Under the pieces are notes generated by a model that had not been told where the DNA came from, did no database searches, and was given only the letters and a program-made list of their open reading frames with translations. A stretch of DNA of 64,000 nucleotides from CAZOVB01 sp964583095 (GTDB lineage Bacteria > Planctomycetota > Phycisphaerae > SM23-33). The DNA is taken from assembly GCA_964583095.1 (NCBI GenBank), contig CAZOVB010000007.1, positions 1 through 64,000 on the forward strand. The letters run 5' to 3'. Positions 35,876 through 44,599 of this stretch are shown one piece after another (the first letter of the stretch is position 1; every line of letters begins with the position of its first letter). A program made the position numbers and the translations under genes.

Positions 35876-37455
35876 CGCTGGTACCCCTTCTTCTCCGAGA
35901 TGTCGTCGGCCGGTCTTTCAGGAGGCTCGAGCTTCTCCGGATCGGGGGGCTTGCGGTCTCCGAAGGCCACGGTTACCTCCGAGTGGTGTCCGTAGCGGGT
36001 ATCTCTTCTGTCTTCCACGCGTTCGCTGGAATCGAGCTGCACGGAGTAACCTGCCTTGATAAGGTTTTCCCGCAAGGTTGTCTGAATGACATCCAGCTCT
36101 GTGGCGAATACGTCGAAACGTAATCCGTCGGGCTCCGTCCGGAACTGTCGGATGTACAGGCTTTCCGCACCGGGCAGCGCGGCGAAGACCCCGGCCATAT
36201 GCTTGAGATAATCGGCGTTTTCCTTCCGGAACTGCTCCTGTCGCTTAACGCGCTGCTCTTCCACGTCCCGGGCCTCGCCGTAGGTTTTCTGCCTCCTGAG
36301 CATGCGTTGGAGCTCAGCGACCTTGGCCTCGCGAGGGGCAATGATATTCCGCTGATAGTAGAAGAGGCCCAGCGTTACCACCAGGGCGGCCAGAATTGCC
36401 AGGGCGCCGATGCGGACTTTGCGAAGGTCTCGCTTGACGACCGGCTGTTTCGGATTGAGGAAGTCGAAGGGCAGCTCGTCGCCCCGGCCTCCCGCGGCGA
36501 GTCCCAGAGCGGTGACAAAGGCCGAAGCATCCCGGGCGCCTTCCAGCTCCCGAATGCGGAATGTCTCGGAGGGGTCGAGTCTCTCGGCCGGCAGGTGCAG
36601 CCTGTCGGAGAGATCTTCGGCCACCCGCTGCTCGATTCCGGTTCCCCCCACCACCAGGACGTGGTCGATGCGCTTTTGGCCTTCCACGGCGGAATAGCTG
36701 CGAAGGGATCTTGCGACCTCGACGGCGACGGTGGAGACCAGCGAGTCGGCCTTTTCGGCCAGGGCTTCCGGATCGGCGGGGATTTTGATCACGGCCGGGC
36801 GGGAGAACGTGAGGCCCTTGCCGGTGGTGACGTCGATTTCGGTCTCGTCGGCGGTGATATGAACGATCGCCACCGCTTCTTCGGACCGGTGTTGGATGCA
36901 GGACTCGACGCAGGTTCTATCCGCATAGGGCCTCAGACCCAGGCGCAGGAGTTTTGCCCCGGCTGCGTGGGCGATCTGTCGATAGCGGTCCACGACGGGC
37001 AGTTTCACGGCTGCAACAAGCAGGTCCACCCCGGCGACATCTTCGGGTCCGGTGGGTTCGGCGTCGTAGTGACTTTCGACGGTGAAGTCGATAACCGCCT
37101 CGGCCGGCGTGTAGGGCAGGTCGGTCTGCATCTGGAACTGGACCATGCCGGCCATCTCGTCCGGATCGGTGCCCGGCGGCAGCGTGAGAGGCTTAAAGAC
37201 CGCGTCGGACCGATTGACGGTCATCAGCAGCGATGCGCCCGAGAGTTTCATCTTCTTGAGCACGCCCCGAAGGAATTCACCAAACGCCTGGGCGTCGCGG
37301 ACGTCGACCGATTCGGGGATATCGACCCCGAGTACACGTCCGACACGAAGACTGTGAGAAACACGCTCGCCCTCGACGATGTGGAGTCTGCGACTGTTGA
37401 AATCCATCGCGACGAACTTGCGACTGATCGACCGGGTTTTCCTGCCTGAGAACAT
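35872..37455 (-). CDS. PilM-PilN fusion (GspL-like platform protein)
   Basis: About 527 residues. Residues 1-330 are a PilM/GspL-type actin-like ATPase domain: VAMDFNSRRLHIVEGERVSH, QMQTDLPYTPAEAVIDF, VARSLRSYSAVEGQKRIDHV, then LVVGGTGIE. A membrane segment (IGALAILAALVVTLGLFYYQ, about 348-368) is followed by a coiled coil and a PilN-like periplasmic ferredoxin-fold region. Start ATG 37455 overlaps the gspK-like stop by one base (TGATG); longer starts upstream read through the gspK-like gene in another frame and are spurious. It serves as the assembly platform partner of the GspE ATPase. Confidence 0.85.
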   Translation of the reverse strand: MFSGRKTRSISRKFVAMDFNSRRLHIVEGERVSHSLRVGRVLGVDIPESVDVRDAQAFGEFLRGVLKKMKLSGASLLMTVNRSDAVFKPLTLPPGTDPDEMAGMVQFQMQTDLPYTPAEAVIDFTVESHYDAEPTGPEDVAGVDLLVAAVKLPVVDRYRQIAHAAGAKLLRLGLRPYADRTCVESCIQHRSEEAVAIVHITADETEIDVTTGKGLTFSRPAVIKIPADPEALAEKADSLVSTVAVEVARSLRSYSAVEGQKRIDHVLVVGGTGIEQRVAEDLSDRLHLPAERLDPSETFRIRELEGARDASAFVTALGLAAGGRGDELPFDFLNPKQPVVKRDLRKVRIGALAILAALVVTLGLFYYQRNIIAPREAKVAELQRMLRRQKTYGEARDVEEQRVKRQEQFRKENADYLKHMAGVFAALPGAESLYIRQFRTEPDGLRFDVFATELDVIQTTLRENLIKAGYSVQLDSSERVEDRRDTRYGHHSEVTVAFGDRKPPDPEKLEPPERPADDISEKKGYQR

Positions 37456-38861
37456 CAGTAACGGATCTCCTCGTCCTGAAGGTCCAGGGGGATGGGAGGC
37501 CCCAGACGGCTGAGGTCTCTCTGGTATACGATTCGCGGCGTGGCCGGGGCCAGATCCACCACGATTTCCTGAAGTGCGTAGATGCCCGGATCGGGTGTAA
37601 AACCGATTACATAGAATCGGTACTGCAGGCCTCGGGCGGTCAGATACGGCGCGAGCTTCTTGAAATCTTCCGCATCGGCCACGATGCCCTGCCTGTAGAG
37701 CCAGGCCGGGGTGGCAAGCTCTTCCGGCTCGATCAGCAGGCGGGCTTCGACGATGTTCTCTGCCAGTTCGGCCGGCAACTCCACACGGGCCAGCAGCGCC
37801 GAGAGCACCTCGACCGGGGCGGTATTGACGTTGACCTTCCCCCGGATTCGTTTCCGCCGGGAGGCCCTGCCGACCGTCAACTGGTCCAGGACCATGTCGA
37901 GATTTCCGGCATCGATGCCGGAATCCAGCCGCACCCGCTGCCGCCCGGAGACCTGCCCGCGTCGGTTGCGCTGCTGCCTTTCGTATTCGATGCTCAAACC
38001 CAGAAGCTGCGACGGATGCGTAAAGGGCGGCTTCTTCTGCTCTTTCCACACGCGCAGGAATTCGATGGTTCGCTCCGGCAGGGACACCGAGGCCAGGGAA
38101 CGCGGATCGCCATTGACGTCGCGTCGCGGCCTGCCCTGGTTGTCCACGTCGTATTCGTAACTCCAGACGGTGCACAGGGCCTTTAGCCCCCTTGCAAGCA
38201 GACCGTTTCCGTCGTCGGGAGGAAAGGTCGCGTCGGCGTCGTCTTCGTTGGCCTCCAGCAGGCCGTTGAAGTTCACGTCCTCGCCGTAGACGATCTGCGG
38301 GGTGAAGGACTGCACGACCAGGAGCTCTTCCAGCGTCCAGATCAAAGGACGGTTGCGAATCATGAAGCCGTAGGCGTCTTGCTCGGCTCCGAGACTGCGC
38401 GTCTCGTCGTCGCTGTCCCGGTAGTCCAGCAGGCAATCGACCTGCTCCTGGCCCATCTGCGGAAGCTGGGCAAGCAGTTCTTCTTCAGCCGTATTGATAT
38501 TGATGCGCCCCGCTTCGTCGGTCAGGCCGTAGCGGACCTCCTGGGCTCCCTCCCCGGCCGGGCTGTAAACCGAGAAATACCAGTCGGTAGAACCATCGCG
38601 AAAAGCAAAACGATTCTGGAACAGGTCGGGGTTGTCTCGAAGCACCTGGAAGTCTCCGGGAGGATTCCGCAGAATCGCCAGAACGTGCTGGACGCCCGAC
38701 CGAACGGCCGACTGGGCTGTCTCGCGCCGGTCCAGAGCCACCGAGGCCCCGGATTCAGCCCGCACGCGGTGCATCAGGCTCGCCGCCACCATCGCCGAAA
38801 GCGCAATCAGCAGCAGAACCCCCGCCAGAATCGATCCGCGATGTCGCAGGCGTTGTTTCAT
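37455..38861 (-). CDS. gspK: GspK-like minor pseudopilin
   Basis: 468 residues. A positively charged start plus a hydrophobic helix (GSILAGVLLLIALSAMVAASL) match prepilin/GspK N-termini, though the post-cleavage Glu5 common in major pseudopilins is not obvious. INTAEEELLAQLPQM and VNVNTAPVEVLSALLARVEL are the helix-hairpin-helix-like NTA motifs characteristic of GspK. A DVNFNGLLEANEDD loop (about residue 195) looks like a calcium-binding loop. GspK caps the pseudopilus tip in T2SS. Four-base overlap with the gspJ-like gene upstream, one base with the PilMN gene downstream. Confidence 0.88.
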   Translation of the reverse strand: MKQRLRHRGSILAGVLLLIALSAMVAASLMHRVRAESGASVALDRRETAQSAVRSGVQHVLAILRNPPGDFQVLRDNPDLFQNRFAFRDGSTDWYFSVYSPAGEGAQEVRYGLTDEAGRININTAEEELLAQLPQMGQEQVDCLLDYRDSDDETRSLGAEQDAYGFMIRNRPLIWTLEELLVVQSFTPQIVYGEDVNFNGLLEANEDDADATFPPDDGNGLLARGLKALCTVWSYEYDVDNQGRPRRDVNGDPRSLASVSLPERTIEFLRVWKEQKKPPFTHPSQLLGLSIEYERQQRNRRGQVSGRQRVRLDSGIDAGNLDMVLDQLTVGRASRRKRIRGKVNVNTAPVEVLSALLARVELPAELAENIVEARLLIEPEELATPAWLYRQGIVADAEDFKKLAPYLTARGLQYRFYVIGFTPDPGIYALQEIVVDLAPATPRIVYQRDLSRLGPPIPLDLQDEEIRY

Positions 38862-39700
38862 CGTCCCCCTCCCTGCCGCATGGGGCCGCCGACCGAGCCA
38901 CCACCGACCGACCCGCCGCCAACGCGACCCCCTCCGACATTGCCACCGCCCGGGGCCGAGCCGGTGGGGGCAAAGGTGGATTGCAGTGCGCGAGATCCGC
39001 CAGGAAGGTAAATCACCCGGCGATAGACATCCGGCAGCGAGACCAGGACGTCCACGAGGTCATCCCCTGGCTCGTAGTCTTCCGGCAGCGGGGTCGTGGA
39101 AATCCAGATCTCCACGGCCGAGGGGAAATCCCTGCCGCCCCAACCCAGTTGCCACAAATCTTGAGAAGCGTTGTAGTAGCGAACTACGAACGTTCGAATG
39201 TCGGCAGAAACCAGGACTCTCTGGTGCGGGGCCTGCTCCTGGGCAGCCCATCCCAGGACGCGTCGGGTCGTCCTTTCCAGGCCCAGTACCCCACCGGTCT
39301 CTTCGTCGTACCGCAGCGACCACTGGACCTGCTCGACATCGGGTTCGTCGGGAATGGGCTGATCGCCGATCTGCTCGATGGCCCAGGCAGCCGGTCCGGG
39401 AAGCCGGGCTTTGACGAATCGTGCCTGGTCGTACTCGCCGACCAGGCCGGTGTCAACATACGCCGCCTGGCCGGTCTCTTCGTCCAGCCCGGGCAGCGGA
39501 TAGAGCATCGCACAACGGAAGTCATCGGTGATCCGTCGCATCACGCCGCGTTGCGTGCTGACTTCCAGTGCCTGCTGAGAGACCGCCCGGCGGTATTCAT
39601 GAGCGTAGCGATGCAGGGAGAAGACCGTGGCCATCATCCCTACCAGCAGGGTAAGGGCCAGCAGCACTTCCAGCAGCGTCATGCCTCGCCTGTGACGCAT
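38858..39700 (-). CDS. gspJ: GspJ-like minor pseudopilin with Gly-rich tail
   Basis: 280 residues. A type IV prepilin leader, MRHRRG|MTLLEVLLALTLL, has the cleavage-site Gly and Glu at +5. The body (about 30-240) matches the GspJ position and size in the operon and contains WGGRDFPSAVEIWISTTPLP, a pattern common to GspJ C-terminal strands. From about residue 248 it ends in an unusual Gly-rich run with GGG-x-VGGG steps that is not part of the family. Translationally coupled to both neighbours (one-base overlap upstream, four-base downstream). Confidence 0.85.
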   Translation of the reverse strand: MRHRRGMTLLEVLLALTLLVGMMATVFSLHRYAHEYRRAVSQQALEVSTQRGVMRRITDDFRCAMLYPLPGLDEETGQAAYVDTGLVGEYDQARFVKARLPGPAAWAIEQIGDQPIPDEPDVEQVQWSLRYDEETGGVLGLERTTRRVLGWAAQEQAPHQRVLVSADIRTFVVRYYNASQDLWQLGWGGRDFPSAVEIWISTTPLPEDYEPGDDLVDVLVSLPDVYRRVIYLPGGSRALQSTFAPTGSAPGGGNVGGGRVGGGSVGGGSVGGPMRQGGGR

Positions 39701-40134
39701 CAGAACCCCTCCCCCGGATCGGCCTGTTCCAGTTCATCCACCGGCAAGGCGATGTTCTGCACCAGCCGCCGCGTTCGGTCTTCATAAACATGACGAACGA
39801 TGACTTCCACACGGAGCATTTCCGGATCGTCCTCGGTCTCCATCAGCACATCCTCGACGAGCACCTCCCACGTCCAGTCCTGGTGGGGAGGATCGGCCGG
39901 GTAGGGCCCGTCGTTGATCGGTTCGATCAGGCCAATCTGGATCTGCGAAAGGATCGAAACGGCCAGGTCGGCCCCGTGGGCGTCGCGGGTCAGATCGGCC
40001 GTCTGCCGAGCGGAAGAACCCAGGCTCGCGAGGATCACCGCACCGCCGGCGGCCAGGAGCGTCAGCGCAAGGAGCACCTCCAGCAGCATGATGCCGCGTC
40101 GCCTCCTCCGCATTGCCCTGGGGGCAAAGGTCAT
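39700..40134 (-). CDS. gspI: GspI-like minor pseudopilin
   Basis: 144 residues. An Arg-rich leader precedes the prepilin helix G|IMLLEVLLALTLLAAGGAVI with Glu at +5; the remaining 100 residues form a small soluble head (WTWEVLVEDVLMETEDDPEM, VIVRHVYEDRTRRLVQNIAL). Size and gene order between gspH- and gspJ-like genes support GspI. Overlaps the gspH-like gene by four bases and the gspJ-like gene by one. Confidence 0.82.
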   Translation of the reverse strand: MTFAPRAMRRRRRGIMLLEVLLALTLLAAGGAVILASLGSSARQTADLTRDAHGADLAVSILSQIQIGLIEPINDGPYPADPPHQDWTWEVLVEDVLMETEDDPEMLRVEVIVRHVYEDRTRRLVQNIALPVDELEQADPGEGF

Positions 40135-40835
40135 GGCTGGTATTCCAGTGGAGGGTGAAGTTGAAAATGCAGCTCCTGGAGACTCCGGCCATCCCGGGCG
40201 GCCTGGAGATACTCTTCTTCCTCGTCGGCGCTGATTTCAAAGGCCTGGAACGACTCGGCCGCAGGCAGCACCTGGAGAACCACCCGCCGGGGGCTTTCCG
40301 GGTCGATCGGGGCCAGCAGGATAATGGCTGCATCGCAGGAACCGTCCCGATCGAACGTCAACGGATCCATTCCGTCGTCGCTCTCGCCGCTGAGCTGCTG
40401 GCTCAGCAGTGTCGTATAGGCGCTGTCGCCGATGAGTTCACAGGTCAGCACGACCAACGAACGGTCGGGGACCATCTCTTCAAACGGACAATGCGTGTAG
40501 GGCACGAAGATGCCGGGATCTTCCAAAGGCTCCGGTTCCCAGGCGATCTCGATGCCCGAGGCCGCATCGGTCTGTTCCTCGTAGGAGAAGCGAAGCTGTA
40601 TGCGCCTGCCCTGGATGCATGCATCGGCCCGGGCCTGTCGCAACAGGGTCTGAAAACGCTCCACGCCTTCGTCGAAATCCGGCCCGCTGCCAAGCCCACT
40701 GGTCAAGGCCATGCCCAAGGCGCCGATAGCCACGACGATCACAAGCGCGAGGATCATCTCCATCAGCGTAAAGGCTTTGCGGGCGCCTCTTGACGCCCGC
40801 GCAAGAAAAAGCAGGTTGGCCCGGAGAGGATCCAA
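40131..40835 (-). CDS. gspH: GspH-like minor pseudopilin with Ala at the cleavage site
   Basis: 234 residues. The leader and helix read ARKA|FTLMEMILALVIVVAIGA: the residue before Phe is Ala instead of the near-invariant Gly, while Glu at +5 is kept. The head, with FQTLLRQARADACIQGRRIQL, is typical of GspH, but the protein is longer than the usual 150-190 residues because of an acidic, Asp-rich central part (about residues 125-190). It starts three bases after the gspG stop and overlaps the gspI-like gene by four. Confidence 0.82.
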   Translation of the reverse strand: MDPLRANLLFLARASRGARKAFTLMEMILALVIVVAIGALGMALTSGLGSGPDFDEGVERFQTLLRQARADACIQGRRIQLRFSYEEQTDAASGIEIAWEPEPLEDPGIFVPYTHCPFEEMVPDRSLVVLTCELIGDSAYTTLLSQQLSGESDDGMDPLTFDRDGSCDAAIILLAPIDPESPRRVVLQVLPAAESFQAFEISADEEEEYLQAARDGRSLQELHFQLHPPLEYQP

Positions 40836-40838
40836 GTT

Positions 40839-41309
40839 CTACATTTCCTCCTCGTCGGCCCCGCCGACGACGATGTCATCCTCGGTGCCCGGCTCGCGGT
40901 CCGGACCGGGTGAGGACAGACGCACCACCTGACGTTCGCGCCCGGAGGAAGAATCTTCCTCAACGGTGTATTCGATGGGTTCGCCCCAGGCGTCCTTGAG
41001 CTGGTCGCGGTTTTCCAGGTACGGGCCCTGCCATTTGTCTTCGGCGGCTTCGTCGCCCAGGTCCGGCTTGACCATCAGTTCTTCCAGGCCTTCCTCGCCG
41101 TCTTCGGGAAGCCGTTCCATGTTGAGACGGAATCGGTCGATCGCGCCTCGGATGTTGTTCATCCGTGCCTTGGTCTCGTCGATATTGGCCTGCTCGCGGC
41201 TGCCGAAGATGGTCGTCGCCGCCAGGGCACCGAGACCCACGAGGATCACCAGCACCAGCAGGACCTCCACCAGGGTAAAGCCGCGTTTGACATTTGCTTT
41301 CGTTTTCAT
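40839..41309 (-). CDS. gspG: Major pseudopilin GspG
   Basis: 156 residues. Classical prepilin leader KRG|FTLVEVLLVLVILVGLGAL with Gly at -1 and Glu at +5. The GspG C-terminal pattern is present: PEDGEEGLEELMVKP, then KWQGPYL, DAWGEPIEY and an acidic end (GPDREPGTEDDIVVGG), corresponding to the calcium-binding GspG loop. It builds the pseudopilus that pushes substrates into the secretin. Sits 62 bases downstream of gspF and three upstream of the gspH-like gene. Confidence 0.95.
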   Translation of the reverse strand: MKTKANVKRGFTLVEVLLVLVILVGLGALAATTIFGSREQANIDETKARMNNIRGAIDRFRLNMERLPEDGEEGLEELMVKPDLGDEAAEDKWQGPYLENRDQLKDAWGEPIEYTVEEDSSSGRERQVVRLSSPGPDREPGTEDDIVVGGADEEEM

Positions 41310-41371
41310 TTCAAGACTCCTTCCAGTTCACTGCGTCGGCCTGGGCCGCGATGACGAATCGTTACTTTCTT

Positions 41372-42568
41372 TCAGTTACCCAACGTCTGGGACATTGTGA
41401 AGATCGGATAGAGCAGCCCGGCGGCTACGAATCCGATTACGCCTGCGATTACAACCAGGATCAACGGCTCGATAAGCCGCACAACCTGGTCAACTTTTCG
41501 ATTGGTTCTACGTTCAGTCGTTTCGGCGATCTGCAAAAGGGCATGCTCGAGGTTGTTGGATTCCTCGGCGATGGCGATCATCTCCATCACCTCGGCGGAA
41601 AACAACCCGCACTCGCGAAGAGGCTGCACGAGGGGTTCGCCGGCCTCGACGGCCTGGGAGGCCTGGGCGATGGCGTTTTGCAGGGGCAGATTTCCCGCCG
41701 CGGCCTTGCTGATATTCAGCGCCCGGATCATCGGCACGCCGTTGGCGAGCATCGTACCCAATATCCGACAGAACCGGCTGACGCTCAGGGCACGAAGCAC
41801 CGAACCCAGCACGGGCAGGTTGAGCTTGAGCCGGTCCCACTGCATTCGTCCCGTTTCGGAGCGGGAATAAGAGATGGCGACCGTGACCGCACCGCCCAGG
41901 GCCACCAGGACGAACCAGTGATATCTCACCAGCGCCTCGGAGACGCCGAAGAGGATTCGCGTCGCCAGGGGCAGGTTCATCCCGGCAAAAGCGGGACGGA
42001 ACATCGGGACCAGCCACACCAGGGCGAAGAGAATCACACCGATGCCGATCGTGGTGAGCATGACCGGGTAGATCATCGCGCCGCGGACCTTGCTGCGAAG
42101 GTCGTCCTGCCGATCCAGGAAGTCGCCCAGGTTCTGGCAGACATCTTCGAGAAAGCCGGCCGTTTCGCCCGCCCGCACCATGGCCACATGCAGCGGCGAA
42201 AACACCGCTTCGTGCTGGGCCAGCGCGTCGGCGAAGGTCTGCCCTTCTCCCACCTGGCTGTGAACATCATTCAGAACTTCAGCCAGGCGTTTGCTCGAGA
42301 CAGTGCGGCGGAGGGTATCCAGTGCCCGCAGAAGCGGCACCGAAGCCCGCAGCAGGTCCGAAAGCTGCTGATAGAACAGGGCCAGATCGCGAAGGCGGAC
42401 CTTCCTGGCCCCCGTTCGTGCGGTGACGGAGCCCTGCTCCTTGACCTCGACGGGGAAAAGCTGCTGCTCTCCCAGGCTGCGCGCGACGGCGGCTTCGTTG
42501 TCGGCCTGGATCGTACCGATCACCTGCTCCCCCTGGGCAGATCTAGCTGTATATTGATACGTGGCCAT
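41372..42568 (-). CDS. gspF: T2SS inner-membrane platform protein GspF
   Basis: 398 residues with two T2SSF domains and three membrane segments: MIYPVMLTTIGIGVILFALVW (about 168-190), FVLVALGGAVTVAISY (about 217) and LILVVIAGVIGFVAAGLLYP (about 370-390). Family signatures seen: RDLALFYQQLSDLLRASVPL, VRAGETAGFLEDV and ILGTMLANGVPMIRAL. The N-terminal MATYQYTARSAQGEQVIGTI is usual for GspF. It starts 47 bases after gspE and is the membrane partner of the GspE ATPase. Confidence 0.96.
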   Translation of the reverse strand: MATYQYTARSAQGEQVIGTIQADNEAAVARSLGEQQLFPVEVKEQGSVTARTGARKVRLRDLALFYQQLSDLLRASVPLLRALDTLRRTVSSKRLAEVLNDVHSQVGEGQTFADALAQHEAVFSPLHVAMVRAGETAGFLEDVCQNLGDFLDRQDDLRSKVRGAMIYPVMLTTIGIGVILFALVWLVPMFRPAFAGMNLPLATRILFGVSEALVRYHWFVLVALGGAVTVAISYSRSETGRMQWDRLKLNLPVLGSVLRALSVSRFCRILGTMLANGVPMIRALNISKAAAGNLPLQNAIAQASQAVEAGEPLVQPLRECGLFSAEVMEMIAIAEESNNLEHALLQIAETTERRTNRKVDQVVRLIEPLILVVIAGVIGFVAAGLLYPIFTMSQTLGN

Positions 42569-42615
42569 GTCGTCGCAATCTTCGCTCGCCTGGATGTTCC
42601 AGGTACTCTGCTTGT

Positions 42616-44298
42616 TTACATCTTCGTGCTTCGAACAACTTCATCCGGCGTCGTGATTCCCTGCTTGACCTTGAGCCACCCGTCCTGTCGTAAAAGACGA
42701 AGCCCCTGCTGCATCGCGATATTCTGAACGTCCCCGGCCGAGGCGCGCTGCATGACCTTGTCGCGGATCTCCTGGCTGGAGACCATCAGCTCGAACAGCC
42801 CGGCTCGCCCGTGGTAGCCTGTCTGCCGGCAACTGCGACACCCGGTGCCCCGATAGAGCGGCTGATCCGGGTCGAGTTGCTCCACCAGGTCTCTCGGGAG
42901 CGAATCCAGGTCCGGCTGGTAGGGCTGCTTGCACTTGTCGCAGATCTTGCGTACCAGGCGCTGGGCCATGGCCATCTCCAGGGTGCTGGTTACCAGGAAG
43001 GGCTCGATGCCCATATCCAGCAGGCGCGTCGGGGCCGAACTTGCATCGTTGGTATGCAGCGTGGAAAGCACCAGGTGTCCGGTCAGGGAAGCCTGGATGG
43101 CCGCCTCGGCGGTTTCGGTGTCGCGAATTTCGCCGATCATGACGACGTCGGGGTCGTGACGCAGGATCGCCCGCAGCCCGCGCGCGAAGGTGAAATCGAT
43201 TTTCGGGTTCACCTGGATCTGGTTCACCCCGTCCAGATGGTACTCCACGGGGTCCTCGACAGTGAGGCACTTGATCTCCGGGCCGACAATCGCCTGCAGG
43301 GCGGCGTACAGCGTGGTGGTCTTGCCGCTGCCGGTAGGTCCGGTGACCAGAAGAATCCCGTGGGGACGCGTGATCAGATCCTGGAATATCTTGAAGGTGT
43401 CCCCGGCCATGCCCAACTCCGGCAGCGAGAAGAGCACGTTGGTCTTGTCCAGCACGCGCATAACCACGCCTTCGCCAAAGAGCATCGGAATGACGCTCAC
43501 GCGAATGTCGATCTGCTTGCCCCCGACCTGCACCTTGATCCGCCCGTCCTGGGGAAGACGCTTTTCGGCAATGTTCAGGTTGGCCATGATCTTGATTCGG
43601 GAGATGATGGCCGCCTGGAAACGGCGGATCTGGGGTGGCATGGTAGCGTCCTGCAGAACGCCGTCTATTCGATAGCGAATCGACAGGTCGTTTTCGTATG
43701 GCTCGATATGGATATCGCTGGCACGTTCCTTGAGCGCTTCCAGGAAGATCTCATTGACCAGTCGAATGACGCTGGCCTCCTGGGCCATGTCCAGCAGGTC
43801 GTCGTTGTCCGGATTATCCGCGTCGAGGACCTCCACGTCGTCGGTGCTCATCATCATCTCATCGATGGTGTCGCCGCCCACGCCGTAGTAGGTCTTGATG
43901 ATCTTGTCGATTTCCTCATCGACCGCCAGGGCCGGCTTGATCTCCAGCCCCGTCAGGAGTCGCAACTCGTCAAAGGCGTACAGGTCGAACGGATCGCTGG
44001 TCACCACCGTCAAGCTGCCGTTGTTGCGTTCCAGGGGAACCAGGTGCTTCTTGTAGACCAGCTTGGCCGGCAGGGAGCGGAAGGTCTCGACGTCCACCCC
44101 CCTGGCTGAGAGATCTTCCACGAAGGGAATGGACAATTCCTCGCCCATGGTCCGCAGGATCTGCTCTTCCCTCACGTAGCCCAACTGCACCAGGCCCTTG
44201 TCGATGCGGACCCCCTGCTTGCTGCGGAGCTTCATGGCCTCGGCCAGTTGCTCCGGCGTGATAATGCCTTTTTCAACAAGTACGTCTGAAAAACTCAT
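42616..44298 (-). CDS. gspE: T2SS assembly ATPase GspE
   Basis: About 560 residues. Residues 1-150 are GspE N-terminal domains (FSDVLVEKGIITPEQLAEAM, then DPFDLYAFDELRLLTGLEIK). The ATPase core follows: ASDIHIEPYENDLSIRYRID, Walker A GPTGSGKTTTLY, the Asp box, DPDVVMIGEIRDTETAE (Walker B), and a tetracysteine zinc element CDKCKQP plus CRSCRQTGYHGR. It powers pseudopilus assembly. ATG 44298 is chosen because upstream in-frame sequence to 44646 is not conserved and runs into the divergent gene's leader; a GAGG lies upstream. First gene of the 25.7-kb secretion operon. Confidence 0.95.
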   Translation of the reverse strand: MSFSDVLVEKGIITPEQLAEAMKLRSKQGVRIDKGLVQLGYVREEQILRTMGEELSIPFVEDLSARGVDVETFRSLPAKLVYKKHLVPLERNNGSLTVVTSDPFDLYAFDELRLLTGLEIKPALAVDEEIDKIIKTYYGVGGDTIDEMMMSTDDVEVLDADNPDNDDLLDMAQEASVIRLVNEIFLEALKERASDIHIEPYENDLSIRYRIDGVLQDATMPPQIRRFQAAIISRIKIMANLNIAEKRLPQDGRIKVQVGGKQIDIRVSVIPMLFGEGVVMRVLDKTNVLFSLPELGMAGDTFKIFQDLITRPHGILLVTGPTGSGKTTTLYAALQAIVGPEIKCLTVEDPVEYHLDGVNQIQVNPKIDFTFARGLRAILRHDPDVVMIGEIRDTETAEAAIQASLTGHLVLSTLHTNDASSAPTRLLDMGIEPFLVTSTLEMAMAQRLVRKICDKCKQPYQPDLDSLPRDLVEQLDPDQPLYRGTGCRSCRQTGYHGRAGLFELMVSSQEIRDKVMQRASAGDVQNIAMQQGLRLLRQDGWLKVKQGITTPDEVVRSTKM

Positions 44299-44519
44299 GC
44301 TTCTATGCCTCGTGGGCGCCCAGGAGATGCGCAAGCCGCAGCCCTTTTCTCGGCTCGCACCCATTAAACGCCTCAGCGCGCAAGTTGTTCCGCATTTCAG
44401 CCACCTTTTCGTAAAACGTTTATTTTGGGAAAGCATTGCCGCCAATTCCGGCAAACCCAGGCGGGGCCTGGCAAGCCACTTTTCGAAGCAGGAGGCAATC
44501 AATTCCGCTTCAGATCGTT

Positions 44520-44525
44520 TATAAT
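44520..44525 (+). promoter_or_regulatory. Candidate -10 box (TATAAT) for the EF-hand gene
   Basis: Perfect TATAAT in an otherwise GC-rich region, 74 bases before the EF-hand protein start codon. No good -35 hexamer lies at 16-18 bases, so either an extended or activator-dependent promoter is involved or the match is chance. Confidence 0.5.
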
Positions 44526-44533
44526 AGGTGTAT

Positions 44534-44567
44534 CGGCAAGGTGGGGCCCGAACCAGGAGCCTTGCCG
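44534..44567 (+). promoter_or_regulatory. Leader inverted repeat upstream of the EF-hand gene
   Basis: CGGCAAGG and CCTTGCCG form a perfect 8-bp stem around an 18-base loop containing GGGGCCC. It begins nine bases after the candidate -10 box, so it would lie at the very 5' end of the transcript, about 32 bases before the start codon. It could be an RNA-stabilising or attenuating hairpin, or a dyad operator at the transcription start. Downstream CCCTTTTCC is only a weak U-tract. Confidence 0.5.
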
Positions 44568-44599
44568 GATGGCCCTTTTCCGCGTAAGAGGACAGAACC

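Larger units (their letters stand above)
44299..44599. promoter_or_regulatory. Divergent intergenic region between gspE and the first EF-hand gene
   Basis: 301 bases without a gene. It must carry the promoters for the secretion operon (leftward) and the EF-hand pair (rightward). A segment at about 44390-44440 is AT-rich, with AAACGTTT as a small palindrome, and could hold the leftward promoter, but no confident -10/-35 pair was seen. Rightward, a perfect -10 hexamer and a leader hairpin are listed separately. Confidence 0.6.

Noticed and set aside
35872..38436. Longer start for the PilM-PilN gene
   Set aside because: The extra 300 codons read through the gspK-like gene in another frame and are Arg/Gly-rich; the ATG at 37455 with the TGATG junction begins the real PilM-like sequence.
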